Below are positions 37,383-46,868 of a stretch of DNA of 64,000 nt, in pieces (within the stretch, counting starts at the first letter, position 1; each line of letters begins with the position of its first letter). The notes below the pieces were generated by a model. The model was not told the origin of the DNA, did not search any database, and saw only the letters and a program-made list of their open reading frames with translations. The translations under genes and the position numbers were made by a program. This DNA comes from Ovoidimarina sp963698645 (GTDB taxonomy: Bacteria > Pseudomonadota > Alphaproteobacteria > Rhodobacterales > Rhodobacteraceae): assembly GCA_963698645.1 (NCBI GenBank), contig CAVORP010000007.1, positions 186,001 through 250,000 of the forward strand, read 5' to 3'.

Positions 37383-38346
37383 CCCCACAACCCCGGCTCC
37401 GGCGGATGCACGCCCCGGTCGTCGTACTTCAACGGCGGGTCGCGATCCTCGGCCAGCAGCAAGCGGCCCGTCCAGATCCACGACGGCCGCGCCCTGCGCC
37501 AGCAAGACCGCCGGCGCCATGGCAAGGCTCGACCCCACCATGCAGCCCACCATCACACCATATCCCGCCGCCTCCGCCGCGCGCCGCAGCGCCAGCGCCT
37601 CGGTCAGGCCGCCGGTCTTGTCCAGCTTGATGTTCACCATGTCGTACTTGCCGCGCGAGGCCCGGCAGGCTCGCCCGGTCGTGACAGCTTTCGTCGGCAC
37701 AGACCGGCAAGGGCCGCGCGATCTCGCCCAGCATCCCGTCCTCTCCGGCGGGCAGAGGCTGCTCCACAAGCTGCACCCCCAGCCGCACCAGATGCGGCGC
37801 AAGCTCGGAATAGACCTCCGCAGACCAGCCTTCGTTCGCATCGACGATGATCCGCGCCCCGGGCGCCCCCGCGCGCACGGCCTCGAGCCGCGCCATGTCG
37901 CCCTCGCCCCCCAGCTTGATCTTCAGAAGCGGGCGATGCGCATGACGCGCGGCGGCGGCCCGCATCGCATCGGGCTCCGCCAGGGACAGCGTGAAGGCGG
38001 TGATCATCGGGCCGGGCGCGGGCAGCCCCGCCAGCTCCCAAACCCGGCGCCCCGCCGCCTTGGCCTCCAGATCCCACAAGGCACAATCCACCGCGTTCCG
38101 CGCCGCGCCCGGCGCCAGCGCCTCCTGCAAGGCCGCCCGGTCGATCCCCTCGGGCAGGCTCGCGATCTGCTCCGCCACACTGTCCAGTGTCTCGCCGTAC
38201 CGCGCATAGGGCACGCATTCGCCCCGCCCCCGCACGCCGCCGCGCCTGATCTCGGCGGTCAGAACCCGCGCCTCGGTCCGGCTCCCGCGCGAGATGGTGA
38301 ACACCTCGGCAAGCTTGAAGGTGTCGCGGGTCGCTTGGACAGTCAT
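37379..38346 (-). CDS. dgcA: Enolase-superfamily epimerase DgcA (N-acetyl-D-glutamate / dipeptide epimerase), two frame breaks
   Basis: About 321 residues. Enolase-superfamily residues are present: the KxK catalytic lysines in LLKIKLGG, metal ligands in IIVDANEGWS (Asp), LVEQPLP (Glu) and CADESCHD (Asp), and the second-side lysine in NIKLDKTGG. This is the dipeptide-epimerase subgroup. Next to a dgcN (DUF1611) gene, the family has been described as epimerising N-acetyl-D-glutamate to the L form. Frame breaks: one extra base near 37667-37670, and CTG read as CTTG at 37461-37462; repair gives SLPASRGKYDMVNIKL and DLDGPLLLAEDRDPPLKYDD. Confidence 0.82.
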
Positions 38347-38410
38347 GCATCGTCTCCGGGTTCTGCCGGCCGAAACGGGCCGGCCGGTCATATCGCAGCC
38401 AGGCGCCAGA

Positions 38411-39413
38411 CTACAGCGCGTCCAGCGCATCCACCAGCCGCCCCGCGCCCTGCCGGAACGGGTCCACCGCTGGAAGGCCCATACGCGCCTCGACCCCCTC
38501 CAGATAGCTCAGAGCCTCGTCCTCGCCCATCGCTGCGGTGTTGACCGACACGCCCACGACCTCACAGGCCGGGTTCACCACCCGGGCCAGCGGCAGCGCC
38601 ATGTCGCGCAGCGCCTCGAGCGAGGGCAGGCTGTAATCGGGCAAGACCGCGCATATGTGTCCGGGTCGGCTCGTGGCTCAGGACCAGCGCATCGGGCTGA
38701 CCGCCATGGATCAGCGCCAGCGTCACCCCGGAATAGGAGGCATGAAACAGGCTCCCCTGCCCCTCGATATGATCCCAGTGATCGTCATCGTTGTCGGGCG
38801 TCAGGATTTCGATCGAGCCGGCCATGAAATCCGCCACCACCGCATCCAGCGGCACGCCCGACCCGGTCACGAGAATCCCGGTCTGGCCCGTGGCGCGAAA
38901 GGTCGATTTCATCCCCCGCTCGCGCATCGTCTTGTCCATGGCCAGCGCCGTGTACATCTTGCCAACCGAACAATCGGTCCCCACGGCCAGACACCGCTTG
39001 CCGCTGCGCCGCACCCCGGTCCCGATGGGATAGCGCATCTGCGGCACCCGGACATCGAACATCTGCCGCCCGTTGGCCGTCGCCGCCGCCGCAAGGTCGG
39101 GCTCGTCCCGCAATTGGTTGTGAAGGCCCGACGCAAGGTCATACCCCATCTCCAGCGCCGCCACCAACTCGGCCTTCCACGCCTCCGAGATCACGCCACC
39201 ACGGTTCGCGACGCCGATCACGACCGTCTTCGCACCGGCCTCGCGCGCGGCCTCCAGCGTCATGTCCGGCACCCGCACATCGGCCTTGCAGCCCGGCAGC
39301 CGCAACTGGCCCACCACGTTCTCGGGCCGCCAGTCGCGAATGCCCTGCGCCACCTTGGCGGCAAGATTGTCGGGCGCATCGCCCAGAAACAGCAGATAGG
39401 GGGTTTCGATCAT
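38411..39413 (-). CDS. dgcN: D-glutamate N-acetyltransferase DgcN (DUF1611), one frame break
   Basis: About 333 residues, DUF1611/DUF1611_N. VVGQLRLPGCKADVRVPDMT, KTVVIGVANRGGVISEAW, the P-loop-like VGTDCSVGKMYTALAMDK, and STFRATGQTGILVTGSGVPL are family hallmarks. Described members acetylate D-glutamate from acetyl-CoA, partnered with DgcA. The frame changes at 38643-38644 (CTG read as CTTG); repair gives THMRGLPDYSLPSLEAL. The next gene on the strand, dgcA, is 64 bp away. Confidence 0.84.
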
Positions 39414-39682
39414 CGTGACGGGCCTCCGCGAAAGTCTTTCGCAGACTGCACCGGCCCGCTCTCAAATGCTTCGCAAATTCTGTCGAACCGACGGCGCCAG
39501 TCACAATAATCCGACGTATATCTCCCGATTTGTGCAAAAATCTTGCGACGAGGTTCAGATGTGCGCCAATTCCTACCGCTCGTCATACCGTCATGCTGCA
39601 CCCGCAAAATGCACTTGCGGCACTCCACGCAATAATCTAAGCCGCAACGCAACTCAAACGTAACAAAATTGCCAAGGTGCCC
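39414..39682. promoter_or_regulatory. Divergent promoter region between dgcN and mcl1
   Basis: 269 bp separating two divergent genes, AT-richer than the surroundings from about 39500. It contains several TTGC or GCAA-type steps (GTGCAAAAATCTTGCGAC near 39533-39550; GCACTTGCGGCACTCC near 39610) and no ORF of note. It must hold promoters for both sides. A regulator site cannot be named with confidence. Confidence 0.45.
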
Positions 39683-40639
39683 ATGTCCTTCCGTGTCCAG
39701 CCCGCCGCCCCATCCCGCCCGAACCGCTGCCAGCTCTTCGGACCGGGGTCACGGCCCGCGATCTTCGAAAAGATGGCGCAGAGCGCGGCGGACGTCATCA
39801 ACCTCGATCTCGAGGACAGCGTGGCCCCCGATGACAAGCCCGAGGCCCGCAAGAACATCATCCAGGCAATCGGCGATATCGACTGGGGCTCGAAACACCT
39901 CTCGGTCCGGATCAACGGTCTCGACACGCCCTACTGGTATCGCGACGTGATCGACCTGCTCGAAAACGCGGGCCCCCGCCTCGATCAGATCATGATCCCG
40001 AAAGTGGGCTGCGCCGCCGATGTCTATGCCGTCGATGCTCTGGTGACGGCGGTGGAAACGGCCAAGGGTCGGACGAAACCCATCAGTCTCGAGGTGATCA
40101 TCGAAACCGCCGCGGGCATCGCCCATGTCGAAGAGATCGCCGCCGCCTCGCCCCGGCTTCAGGCCATGTCGCTGGGGGCCGCCGATTTCGCCGCCTCCAT
40201 GGGCATGCAGACCACCGGGATCGGCGGGACGCAGGAGAATTACTACATGCTCCATGACGGCGCGAAACACTGGTCCGATCCGTGGCACTGGGCGCAAACC
40301 GCCATCGTCGCGGCCTGCCGCACCCATGGCGTCCTGCCCGTCGACGGCCCGTTCGGCGACTTCTCGGATGATGACGGCTTTCGCGCGCAGGCGCTCCGCT
40401 CCGCCACGCTGGGCATGGTGGGCAAATGGGCGATCCACCCCAAGCAGATCGTCCTCGCGAACGAGGTCTTCACCCCCTCGGAGGCACAGGTCACCGAGGC
40501 GCGGGAAATCCTCGAAGCGATGGAACAGGCCAAGCGCGACGGGGCCGGGGCCGCGGTCTACAAGGGCCGCCTCGTGGATCTCGCCTCGATCCGCCAGGCC
40601 CAGGTGATCGTGCGCCAGTCTGAAATGATCAAGGACTGA
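39683..40639 (+). CDS. mcl1: L-malyl-CoA / beta-methylmalyl-CoA lyase
   Basis: Reversibly cleaves (S)-malyl-CoA and beta-methylmalyl-CoA; a key enzyme of the ethylmalonyl-CoA pathway for acetyl-CoA assimilation in Rhodobacterales. 318 residues. CitE-like barrel with RCQLFGPGSRPAIFEKMA, VINLDLEDSVAPDDK (Mg ligands), the Glu in SLEVIIETAAGIAHVEEI, DFAASMGMQTTGIGG and GKWAIHPKQIV. ATG 39683 follows AAGG; a GTG two codons upstream is possible. Ends 3 bp before the stop of the convergent RTX gene. Confidence 0.93.
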   Translation: MSFRVQPAAPSRPNRCQLFGPGSRPAIFEKMAQSAADVINLDLEDSVAPDDKPEARKNIIQAIGDIDWGSKHLSVRINGLDTPYWYRDVIDLLENAGPRLDQIMIPKVGCAADVYAVDALVTAVETAKGRTKPISLEVIIETAAGIAHVEEIAAASPRLQAMSLGAADFAASMGMQTTGIGGTQENYYMLHDGAKHWSDPWHWAQTAIVAACRTHGVLPVDGPFGDFSDDDGFRAQALRSATLGMVGKWAIHPKQIVLANEVFTPSEAQVTEAREILEAMEQAKRDGAGAAVYKGRLVDLASIRQAQVIVRQSEMIKD

Positions 40640-40642
40640 CCC

Positions 40643-43129
40643 CTAGAACAGGAAATCCTCGGCCCCCAGATCGGCAAGGCTGACGCCGGCCAGCGTCAGC
40701 ACATCGCCCGCCGCCCCGTCGATCCGCACATCGGCCCCGACCTGCATCATGTGATTGGCCGAAAGATCCGCCCAGTCCGTGATCGCCGAAACGGCGGCAA
40801 GGTCGATCTTCTCGAAATCGTTCGTCGCCTCGAAATCGGTGATCGTATCCTGCCCGAACCCGTCGGCAAAAATGAACGTATCCGCGTTGAAATTGCCCGA
40901 CAGGATATCGTCGCCCAACCCACCCCATAGCGTGTCGAACCCGGCGCCGCCCGCGATCTCGTCATTGCCCGCGCCGCCCTGCACCGCGTCATTGCCCGGC
41001 CCGCCATTCAGCCGGTCATTGCCGTCGCCCGCATCCAGAACATCGTCATCGCCTTCGCCGAACAGCGCATCGTCATTGTCGCCACCACGCAGGTCGTCAT
41101 TGCCGAACCCGCCGAACAGCCGGTCGAACCCGCCTTCACCGATCAGAAGGTCGTCTCCCGTCCCGCCGAACAGGTTGTCCGCCTGCCCGCCGCCATTCAG
41201 CGTGTCGTTCCCGTCGCCCCCCTCCAGCAGGTCGAAACCGGCATCGCCGAATATGAGGTCATTGCCCGCGTCACCATAAAGCCGGTCCTCCTGCGCCCCG
41301 CCATAGATCACGTCATCGCCATCGCCGCCGCGCAGCCGGTCGTTGCCGCTGCCACCGGTCATAAGGTCGGCGCCCTCCTCGCCATAACCGGTATCGACGC
41401 CATCGCCGCCCTCGATCGTATCGTCACCCGCACCGCCCCAAAGCAGGTCGGCCTGCGCACCCCCGTCGATCAGGTCGTCGCCCGCATCGCCATGGATCGT
41501 GTCGAACCCCGCCTCGCCCAAAAGCACGTCATTGCCCGCGCCTCCCGAAAGCGTGTCCTCTCCCGCCCCGGCCAGGATCGTATCGTTGCCAAGGCCGCCG
41601 TTCAGAACCTCGTTGCCCGCACCGCCGATGATCTCGCGATCGGCCGGAAAGAACGGCGGGCGGTCCAGCGGCAGGATATCCCAGCCGGCGACATCGCCGG
41701 CCGAAATGGGCGCGCCGGACAGCGTCACAAGCTCCAGAACCTCGTCCCCGAAGATGATGATCGCGCCGGTGGCGGTCGGCGTCACGGTCAGGTCCGAGGC
41801 GTCGTAAAGCCGCGGCCATCCCGACAGATCCAGCCGGTCCACCCCCGGCTCGAACCCGGTGATGACATCCGCCACGCCATCGGCGGCAAGCACGAACAGA
41901 TCCGCGCCCGCCTCCCCGGCAAGCGTATCCGAACCGCTGCCATCCCACAGGATATCGTCGCCCGCCCCGCCGGACAAAAGGTCATCGGCGGCGCTGCCCG
42001 CGATCATGTCATCCTGCGCGGTGCCCGCCAGCGCGCCACCCCCGGCGGTGGCGACAAGCACATCGCCCAGGTCCGCAAGATCCAGGGACAACCGCGACAG
42101 GCCCGGCTCGCCCGTCCCCGCCGCCATGATCTCAAGGCGGCCCGCCACTGGCACCATCGTCAGCGCCGAGATATTGGTCAGCGTCAGCGGCACGGTATCG
42201 GCGATACTGTCCAGATGAACCAGCACGCCACCGGGCAGAAGCGTGAACAGGCTCAGCCCGTCATCGCTGCCACCCGCCAGCACGAAGGCAAAGCCATCGA
42301 CCTCGGCCACCGCCAACGCGCCCACCCCGTCGAACCGCGTGGGCAGGCTGTCCAGCACATGGTCGGTCAGCGAAAGCCCGCCGCCCGGCTCAAGCGCCAC
42401 CACCGACAGCGCGCCACTGCCGGCAGAGCCGATCACCGCGTAATTCTGCCCCGCCACGTTCACGATCTCGGCCCGCCCCGGCGCGTTCAGCCCCAGCCCG
42501 TCCGCCGCGCCAAGCCGCGCGGTCTCGGTCAGGGTCCCATCGATGGCGACATGGAACCGCGTGATCGTGTTGCCGGGCTCCGAGACCGCGATCACGGTAT
42601 TCCCCGTGGCCCGCAGCGCCGCCAGCCCCAGAAGGGCCGGGTCACCCGCTGCCGGCAGATGCGCCAGAAGCGTCAGGTCGCCATCGGCCTCGGTCTGGAA
42701 GGTATCGATCCCACCGGTGCTGCGCGCGGCAAAGATCAGGTCGGTCCGGTCCCCACCCGTGGGCGCCACCAGTCGCGCGGGCAGGGTGTCAAGCGCCACC
42801 ACCGCGCCGAAGGACCCGTCGCTGCCCAGCCGCACCGCCGCCCCGTTCAGCGGATCGGCCCCCGCAAGATACAGCACTGGCCCGCTCGCGGTCTGGGCAA
42901 GGGCAAGGTCGGGCCGGATGCCGGGCTGCAGGAACAGCGCATGGGCCACCTCCCACAACAGGCTCAGCGTCCCGTCTGGCCCGATCTGAAAGGCACTGAG
43001 CCCGCCACCCGTGCCGCTTGCGGCGTAAAGGACCGGACCCTGCGGCGCGTCAAGCACCGCGAACCCGCCGATTGCGACCGAATGATCGAACGCCCCCGCG
43101 CCCAATATCTGCTCGACCGTCAGCGCCAT
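40643..43129 (-). CDS. RTX-type calcium-binding secreted protein
   Basis: 828 residues with no Sec signal. Residues about 1-360 form degenerate repeats (for example FQIGPDGTLSLLWEVAH, ALEPGGGLSLTDHV, FTLLPGGVLVHLDSI) that look like propeller blades. From about 370 on there are many GGxGxDxL nonapeptides (ERLYGDAGNDLIFGDAGFD-like), which fold as calcium-loaded beta rolls after export. The C-terminus has TFIFADGFGQDTITDFE and ends in EDFLF, a type I secretion signal. The exporter is not in the window. 31 bp downstream of kpsT on the same strand. Role unknown, perhaps surface or biofilm matrix. Confidence 0.88.
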   Translation of the reverse strand: MALTVEQILGAGAFDHSVAIGGFAVLDAPQGPVLYAASGTGGGLSAFQIGPDGTLSLLWEVAHALFLQPGIRPDLALAQTASGPVLYLAGADPLNGAAVRLGSDGSFGAVVALDTLPARLVAPTGGDRTDLIFAARSTGGIDTFQTEADGDLTLLAHLPAAGDPALLGLAALRATGNTVIAVSEPGNTITRFHVAIDGTLTETARLGAADGLGLNAPGRAEIVNVAGQNYAVIGSAGSGALSVVALEPGGGLSLTDHVLDSLPTRFDGVGALAVAEVDGFAFVLAGGSDDGLSLFTLLPGGVLVHLDSIADTVPLTLTNISALTMVPVAGRLEIMAAGTGEPGLSRLSLDLADLGDVLVATAGGGALAGTAQDDMIAGSAADDLLSGGAGDDILWDGSGSDTLAGEAGADLFVLAADGVADVITGFEPGVDRLDLSGWPRLYDASDLTVTPTATGAIIIFGDEVLELVTLSGAPISAGDVAGWDILPLDRPPFFPADREIIGGAGNEVLNGGLGNDTILAGAGEDTLSGGAGNDVLLGEAGFDTIHGDAGDDLIDGGAQADLLWGGAGDDTIEGGDGVDTGYGEEGADLMTGGSGNDRLRGGDGDDVIYGGAQEDRLYGDAGNDLIFGDAGFDLLEGGDGNDTLNGGGQADNLFGGTGDDLLIGEGGFDRLFGGFGNDDLRGGDNDDALFGEGDDDVLDAGDGNDRLNGGPGNDAVQGGAGNDEIAGGAGFDTLWGGLGDDILSGNFNADTFIFADGFGQDTITDFEATNDFEKIDLAAVSAITDWADLSANHMMQVGADVRIDGAAGDVLTLAGVSLADLGAEDFLF

Positions 43130-43160
43130 GATTTCACCTCCAAAGCCCGCGCGCGGCCGG

Positions 43161-43868
43161 TCAGGCCGCGACCCCCATCAGGTCACGGTGGTGATCGATG
43201 GCATCCATGACATCCTCGTGCCATGTCAGCCGCCCGGCCTCGAGCACGACCCCCGACTGGCACAGAAGCGCCAGATGACGAAGCGAATGGCTCACCACGA
43301 TGGCCCCGGCATGCTCCAGCCGCGCCCGCAGCAACGCCTCCGACGACGCCCGGAACGCCGCATCCCCCACCGATGTGACCTCGTCCACAAGGTAGGTATC
43401 GAAGGGCAGGCCCATGGACACGCCAAAGGCCAGCCGCGCCCGCATCCCCGAGGAATAGGTGCGAAAAGGCGCCGCCATATGCGCGCCGAGTTTCGAGAAA
43501 TCGGCAACGAAGGCCGCAAGCGCACGCGGGCAAACCCCGTAGAGCCGGGCGACGAAACGGATATTTTCCACCCCCGACAGATCGGGGTGAAAACTGCCGG
43601 CGAAACCCACGGGCCAGGAGATCCGCCCATGCCGCTCCACCGCGCCCGCATCGGGCCGGCTCGCGCCCGAGATAAGGCGCAGAAGGCTCGATTTCCCGGC
43701 GCCGTTACGGCCCAGAAGCGCGATCGCCCGACCGCCCGGAAGGGTCATCCGGATGCGATCGGCGACGACCGATTGCGCGCCCCGGCTGACATAGGTCTTG
43801 CTCACATCCCGCAGCACGATGGTGCCCGGCGCGGGCCGCCCTGCCGTGGGATCATCCAAAATCCTCAT
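43161..43868 (-). CDS. kpsT: Capsule polysaccharide export ATP-binding protein, KpsT type
   Basis: ATPase of an ABC exporter for lipid-linked capsular polysaccharide. 235 residues. Walker A ALLGRNGAGKSSLLRLISG, signature FRTYSSGMRARLAFGVSM, Walker B DTYLVDEVTSVGD and the switch His in VVSHSLRHL. The preceding FHPDLSGVENIRFVARLYG is characteristic of the polysaccharide-exporter (ABC-2 partner) class. ATG 43868 overlaps the end of the KpsE-like gene. Confidence 0.92.
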   Translation of the reverse strand: MRILDDPTAGRPAPGTIVLRDVSKTYVSRGAQSVVADRIRMTLPGGRAIALLGRNGAGKSSLLRLISGASRPDAGAVERHGRISWPVGFAGSFHPDLSGVENIRFVARLYGVCPRALAAFVADFSKLGAHMAAPFRTYSSGMRARLAFGVSMGLPFDTYLVDEVTSVGDAAFRASSEALLRARLEHAGAIVVSHSLRHLALLCQSGVVLEAGRLTWHEDVMDAIDHHRDLMGVAA

Positions 43869-45145
43869 TGCCGGTCCCTCAGGCTCGACCATGTAAGCGC
43901 AGAGACCGCCCAGATCAGCACAAGGAACACACCGCCCAGCCCAAGGATCACCGCCGGATCGGGGGCCGTCGCGCGTTCGGCCAGTGTCGGCTTGATATGC
44001 GCGGCAAGATAGCGGGTCTGCCGCCGTGCTTCGGCCACGGCGAGGTCATGGGCGGCCAACGCGGCAAGATAGCTCTCGCGCGCGAATTCCACGTCAACGC
44101 TCAACCGTTCGAATTCCGCCATGACGCTGGCATAATCCTCGCCCGCCGGGCCGCCACCCGACCCGATCTTCTGCCGCTCGGTCGCGATCCGGGCGTCGAT
44201 CACCGCGATCCGCTGCCGCGACTGCGCGATCCGCGGGTCGCTCTCGCGGGTCTGGTTCTCCAGCAGGTCCAGCCGGATCAACTCGTCGGCCAGTTCCGCC
44301 TGCAAACGGGTCAAAAGCCCCATCTGCCCGCTCACATCCGCGCCGGGATCGACGATCTGGCTTTCGGTGCGAAATGCGGTCAGCGCGCCGCGCGCCGCGC
44401 GCAAACGCGCCCCTGCCTGATCCAGCGCCACCTTGGCCCCGTCCAGGATGTCGTCCCGGGCGATCGCCGACAACGCGTTGATAAGGTTCTGCGAATGGCC
44501 GAATGCCGCCGCCGCGATATCCTGGGCAAGGGCGGGCTCGAACGCCCTGACGCGCAGCTCGATCAGCCCGGTCCCCGCGTCATAGGACAGCCGCGTCATC
44601 CGGCCCCAATAGGTCACCAGATCCTCTATCGTGCCGCCCTCGCGAAAGGCGAAAACCGGATCCTCCGCGCGATAGAGCGTGAAGGCCCCGCGCAGGTCCA
44701 GATCCCGGTCAAGCGCGGCCACGAGTTCCTGGCTCGACAGATAGGCATGCAGGATATCGGCATCCGCCGATCCCGACCCGGACAGGCCCGCGAAACCGCC
44801 CAGGAAATCGACCGGCATCGCGGCCTCTTCCCGGCGCACCGAAAAGCCGACGGTCGATTCGTATTGCGGCACCGCGCGCCAGTAGAGATAGGCCGCGGCA
44901 CAAAGAAGCGGCACGATCACCATCGCGAGGAAACTCAGAAGAACACCGCGACCGCCCCGCGCGACGGCCACCGGCGGCAGGGTCGGCTCCCATGTCTTCT
45001 CCTCGGCATCAGGGCAGTTGACAAGCGCGGTCCCGGCCCCCGGACGGGCGGCGGGAAGCGTCGGGCTGGGACAGGACGGAACAGGGGAAAGCACGGTCAG
45101 GCGGCCTCGCGGTAAAGCAAAATTAACGCTGCGAACGCTAGACAC
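43865..45145 (-). CDS. Capsule polysaccharide export inner-membrane/periplasmic protein, KpsE type
   Basis: 426 residues. Variable proline-rich N-terminus, membrane helix about 68-88 (VLLSFLAMVIVPLLCAAAYL), periplasmic Wzz-like part starting PQYESTVGFSVRREE, a long coiled-coil region (about 225-360) and a C-terminal helix (VILGLGGVFLVLIWAVSAL). These are the features of the PCP-3/KpsE adaptor that joins the ABC exporter to the outer-membrane channel. The start is uncertain: the annotated ATG is only 14 bp from the divergent permease start, so a later start is possible. Confidence 0.85.
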   Translation of the reverse strand: MSSVRSVNFALPRGRLTVLSPVPSCPSPTLPAARPGAGTALVNCPDAEEKTWEPTLPPVAVARGGRGVLLSFLAMVIVPLLCAAAYLYWRAVPQYESTVGFSVRREEAAMPVDFLGGFAGLSGSGSADADILHAYLSSQELVAALDRDLDLRGAFTLYRAEDPVFAFREGGTIEDLVTYWGRMTRLSYDAGTGLIELRVRAFEPALAQDIAAAAFGHSQNLINALSAIARDDILDGAKVALDQAGARLRAARGALTAFRTESQIVDPGADVSGQMGLLTRLQAELADELIRLDLLENQTRESDPRIAQSRQRIAVIDARIATERQKIGSGGGPAGEDYASVMAEFERLSVDVEFARESYLAALAAHDLAVAEARRQTRYLAAHIKPTLAERATAPDPAVILGLGGVFLVLIWAVSALTWSSLRDRQ

Positions 45146-45159
45146 TTACCCGACAGCCA

Positions 45160-45975
45160 ATGAAGAATTCGTTGCCCGAGGTGTCCATCGTGACCATGTT
45201 GCAGGCCCTGCCACCCCCGTCGCCCCGCCGCGCCATCTCCGCCATGATGCTGCGCGAGATGGCCAGCACCTATGCCCGCACGCCCGGCGGCTGGGTCTGG
45301 GCGGTGGCCGAACCCGTGGCGGCCATCGCGCTTCTGTCACTGGTGTTCCAACTGGCCTTCGATGCGCCGCCCCTCGGCCACAGCTTCGTTCTGTTCTACG
45401 CGACGGGCTACCTGCCGTTCATGATGTTCACCGACATTTCCGTCAAACTCGCCAATGCGCTGCGCTTCTCGCGCCCGCTTCTGGCCTATCCGGCGGTAAC
45501 CGGCCTCGACGCGCTGCTCGCACGGCTCCTGCTCAATTCCCTGACCCATCTGCTGGTGGTGCTCGTGGTGCTGGGCGGGGTCGAGGCGCTGTTTCGCACC
45601 GGCGCGCAATACGACCCCGCGACGGTTCTGGCGACCCTCGCCATGACAATCGCGCTTGCCGCGGGGGTGGGCACGCTCAATTGCTTTTTGTTCATGCGCC
45701 TCCCGGTGTGGGAGCGTGTCTGGCAGATCGCGACGCGACCCCTGTTCCTGATCTCCGGCATCTTCTTCCTGATCGAGGATGTGCCGGGCGGCTGGCGCGA
45801 TATCGCGTGGTTCAACCCGCTCCTTCACATCACCTCGATGATGCGGGCGGGCGCCTATCCCACCTATGCCGCGGCCCATGCCAGCCCGCTTTTCGTCTGG
45901 GGCGTGGCGCTGGCCTGTCTCGCCCTGGGGCTTCTCATCTTGCGTTTTCTCCGAAAGGATCTGGCCCTTGGATGA
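45160..45975 (+). CDS. kpsM: Capsule polysaccharide ABC exporter permease, KpsM type
   Basis: ABC-2 type membrane protein, 271 residues with six hydrophobic segments. RAISAMMLREMASTYARTPG and GGWVWAVAEPVAAIALLSLV, then LFYATGYLPFMMFTDIS and FLISGIFFLIEDVPGGWRDI match KpsM/Wzm exporters. It partners KpsT (43161-43868), although the two are divergently oriented. ATG 45160 lacks a clear ribosome site; ATG 45196 (MLQALPPPSPRRAIS) also fits the family N-terminus. Confidence 0.9.
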   Translation: MKNSLPEVSIVTMLQALPPPSPRRAISAMMLREMASTYARTPGGWVWAVAEPVAAIALLSLVFQLAFDAPPLGHSFVLFYATGYLPFMMFTDISVKLANALRFSRPLLAYPAVTGLDALLARLLLNSLTHLLVVLVVLGGVEALFRTGAQYDPATVLATLAMTIALAAGVGTLNCFLFMRLPVWERVWQIATRPLFLISGIFFLIEDVPGGWRDIAWFNPLLHITSMMRAGAYPTYAAAHASPLFVWGVALACLALGLLILRFLRKDLALG

Positions 45976-46868
45976 CCCGTTGATCGACCGCCTGTTCATC
46001 GGCGCGGGCGCGATGAAGGCCGGCACGACCTGGCTTTATTCGGTGCTCGACAAACACCCCCAGATCTTCTTTTCGCTGGAAAAGGAGATCCACTATTTCT
46101 ATGCGCGCCATGTCCGGGCCGATATCCTGTCGGAACAGGCGCGGCTGGCCAATGTCCGCAACAAGTATCTCGGTTTCGATCCGGCCCATGCGCGGGCCGA
46201 CGCGGTGCGCAACCGGCTCCGCTGGGCGGCGAACTACCTTGACGGCCCGGTCGACGACCACTGGTATCGCGGCCTCTTCGCGTTCCGGCGCGGTCAGGCC
46301 TGGTGCGCGGATTTCTCGAATCTCTACGCGCTTCTGCCGGCGGAGGCCTGGGGCCATATCGCGGGCCGGGTCGGAACACTGCGGGTTCTCTATACCATGC
46401 GCGATCCGGTGGAACGGCTGTGGAGCCACATGAAATTCCACCTCGCGGTCACCGGAAAGTCCGAGGCGCTGGACCATTGGCGGGCCGATGACGTGGCCCG
46501 CTTCATCCGCCAGCCCTTCATCTGGGACAATGCCGAATACGGCGCCGCCGTGCGCCGGATGCAGGCCGGCCTGCCCAAGGACGCGCTGCTTCTGGCCTTT
46601 CACGAAGACATCCACGACGACGAACCCGCCGCCCTGCGCCGGATCGAAACCCATCTCGGCATCCCGCATGTCACCTATCCGCGAGAGCTTCTCTCGCAGC
46701 GGGTCAACAGCACGCCGAAACGTCCGATCCCCGGATGGTTCCACGATCTCGTCGCCGCCGATGTCGCGCGGATCGAGGGCGGAGCTTGTGGACGCCGGGC
46801 TGACGATCCCGGAGGCCTGGGGCAAGACCCGGGAACGCGGTCCCGAACCGGTCGGCGCCGGGGCCTAG
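45968..46868 (+). CDS. Sulfotransferase domain protein, one frame break
   Basis: About 299 residues. The PAPS-binding loop is FIGAGAMKAGTTWLYSVLDK, followed by FFSLEKEIHYF and the 3-prime phosphate-binding YTMRDPVERLWSHMKFHL. This is the carbohydrate-type sulfotransferase fold. The only in-frame start close to the permease end is TTG 45968, overlapping kpsM by eight bases. The frame changes at the G-run 46777-46779 (three should be two), giving ARIEAELVDAGLTIPEAWGK. Position in the exporter operon suggests it sulfates the exported polysaccharide; PAPS supply genes are not in the window. Confidence 0.82.

Noticed and set aside
40900..41640. Repetitive DNA that could be mistaken for a CRISPR-like array
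   Set aside because: The period is set by the nonapeptide coding repeats of the RTX protein; there are no constant repeats with unique spacers.
41492..43210. A long plus-strand frame opposite the RTX gene
   Set aside because: Arg/Gln/His/Pro-rich composition and no motifs; the minus strand has regular GGxGxDxL repeats and a secretion signal.
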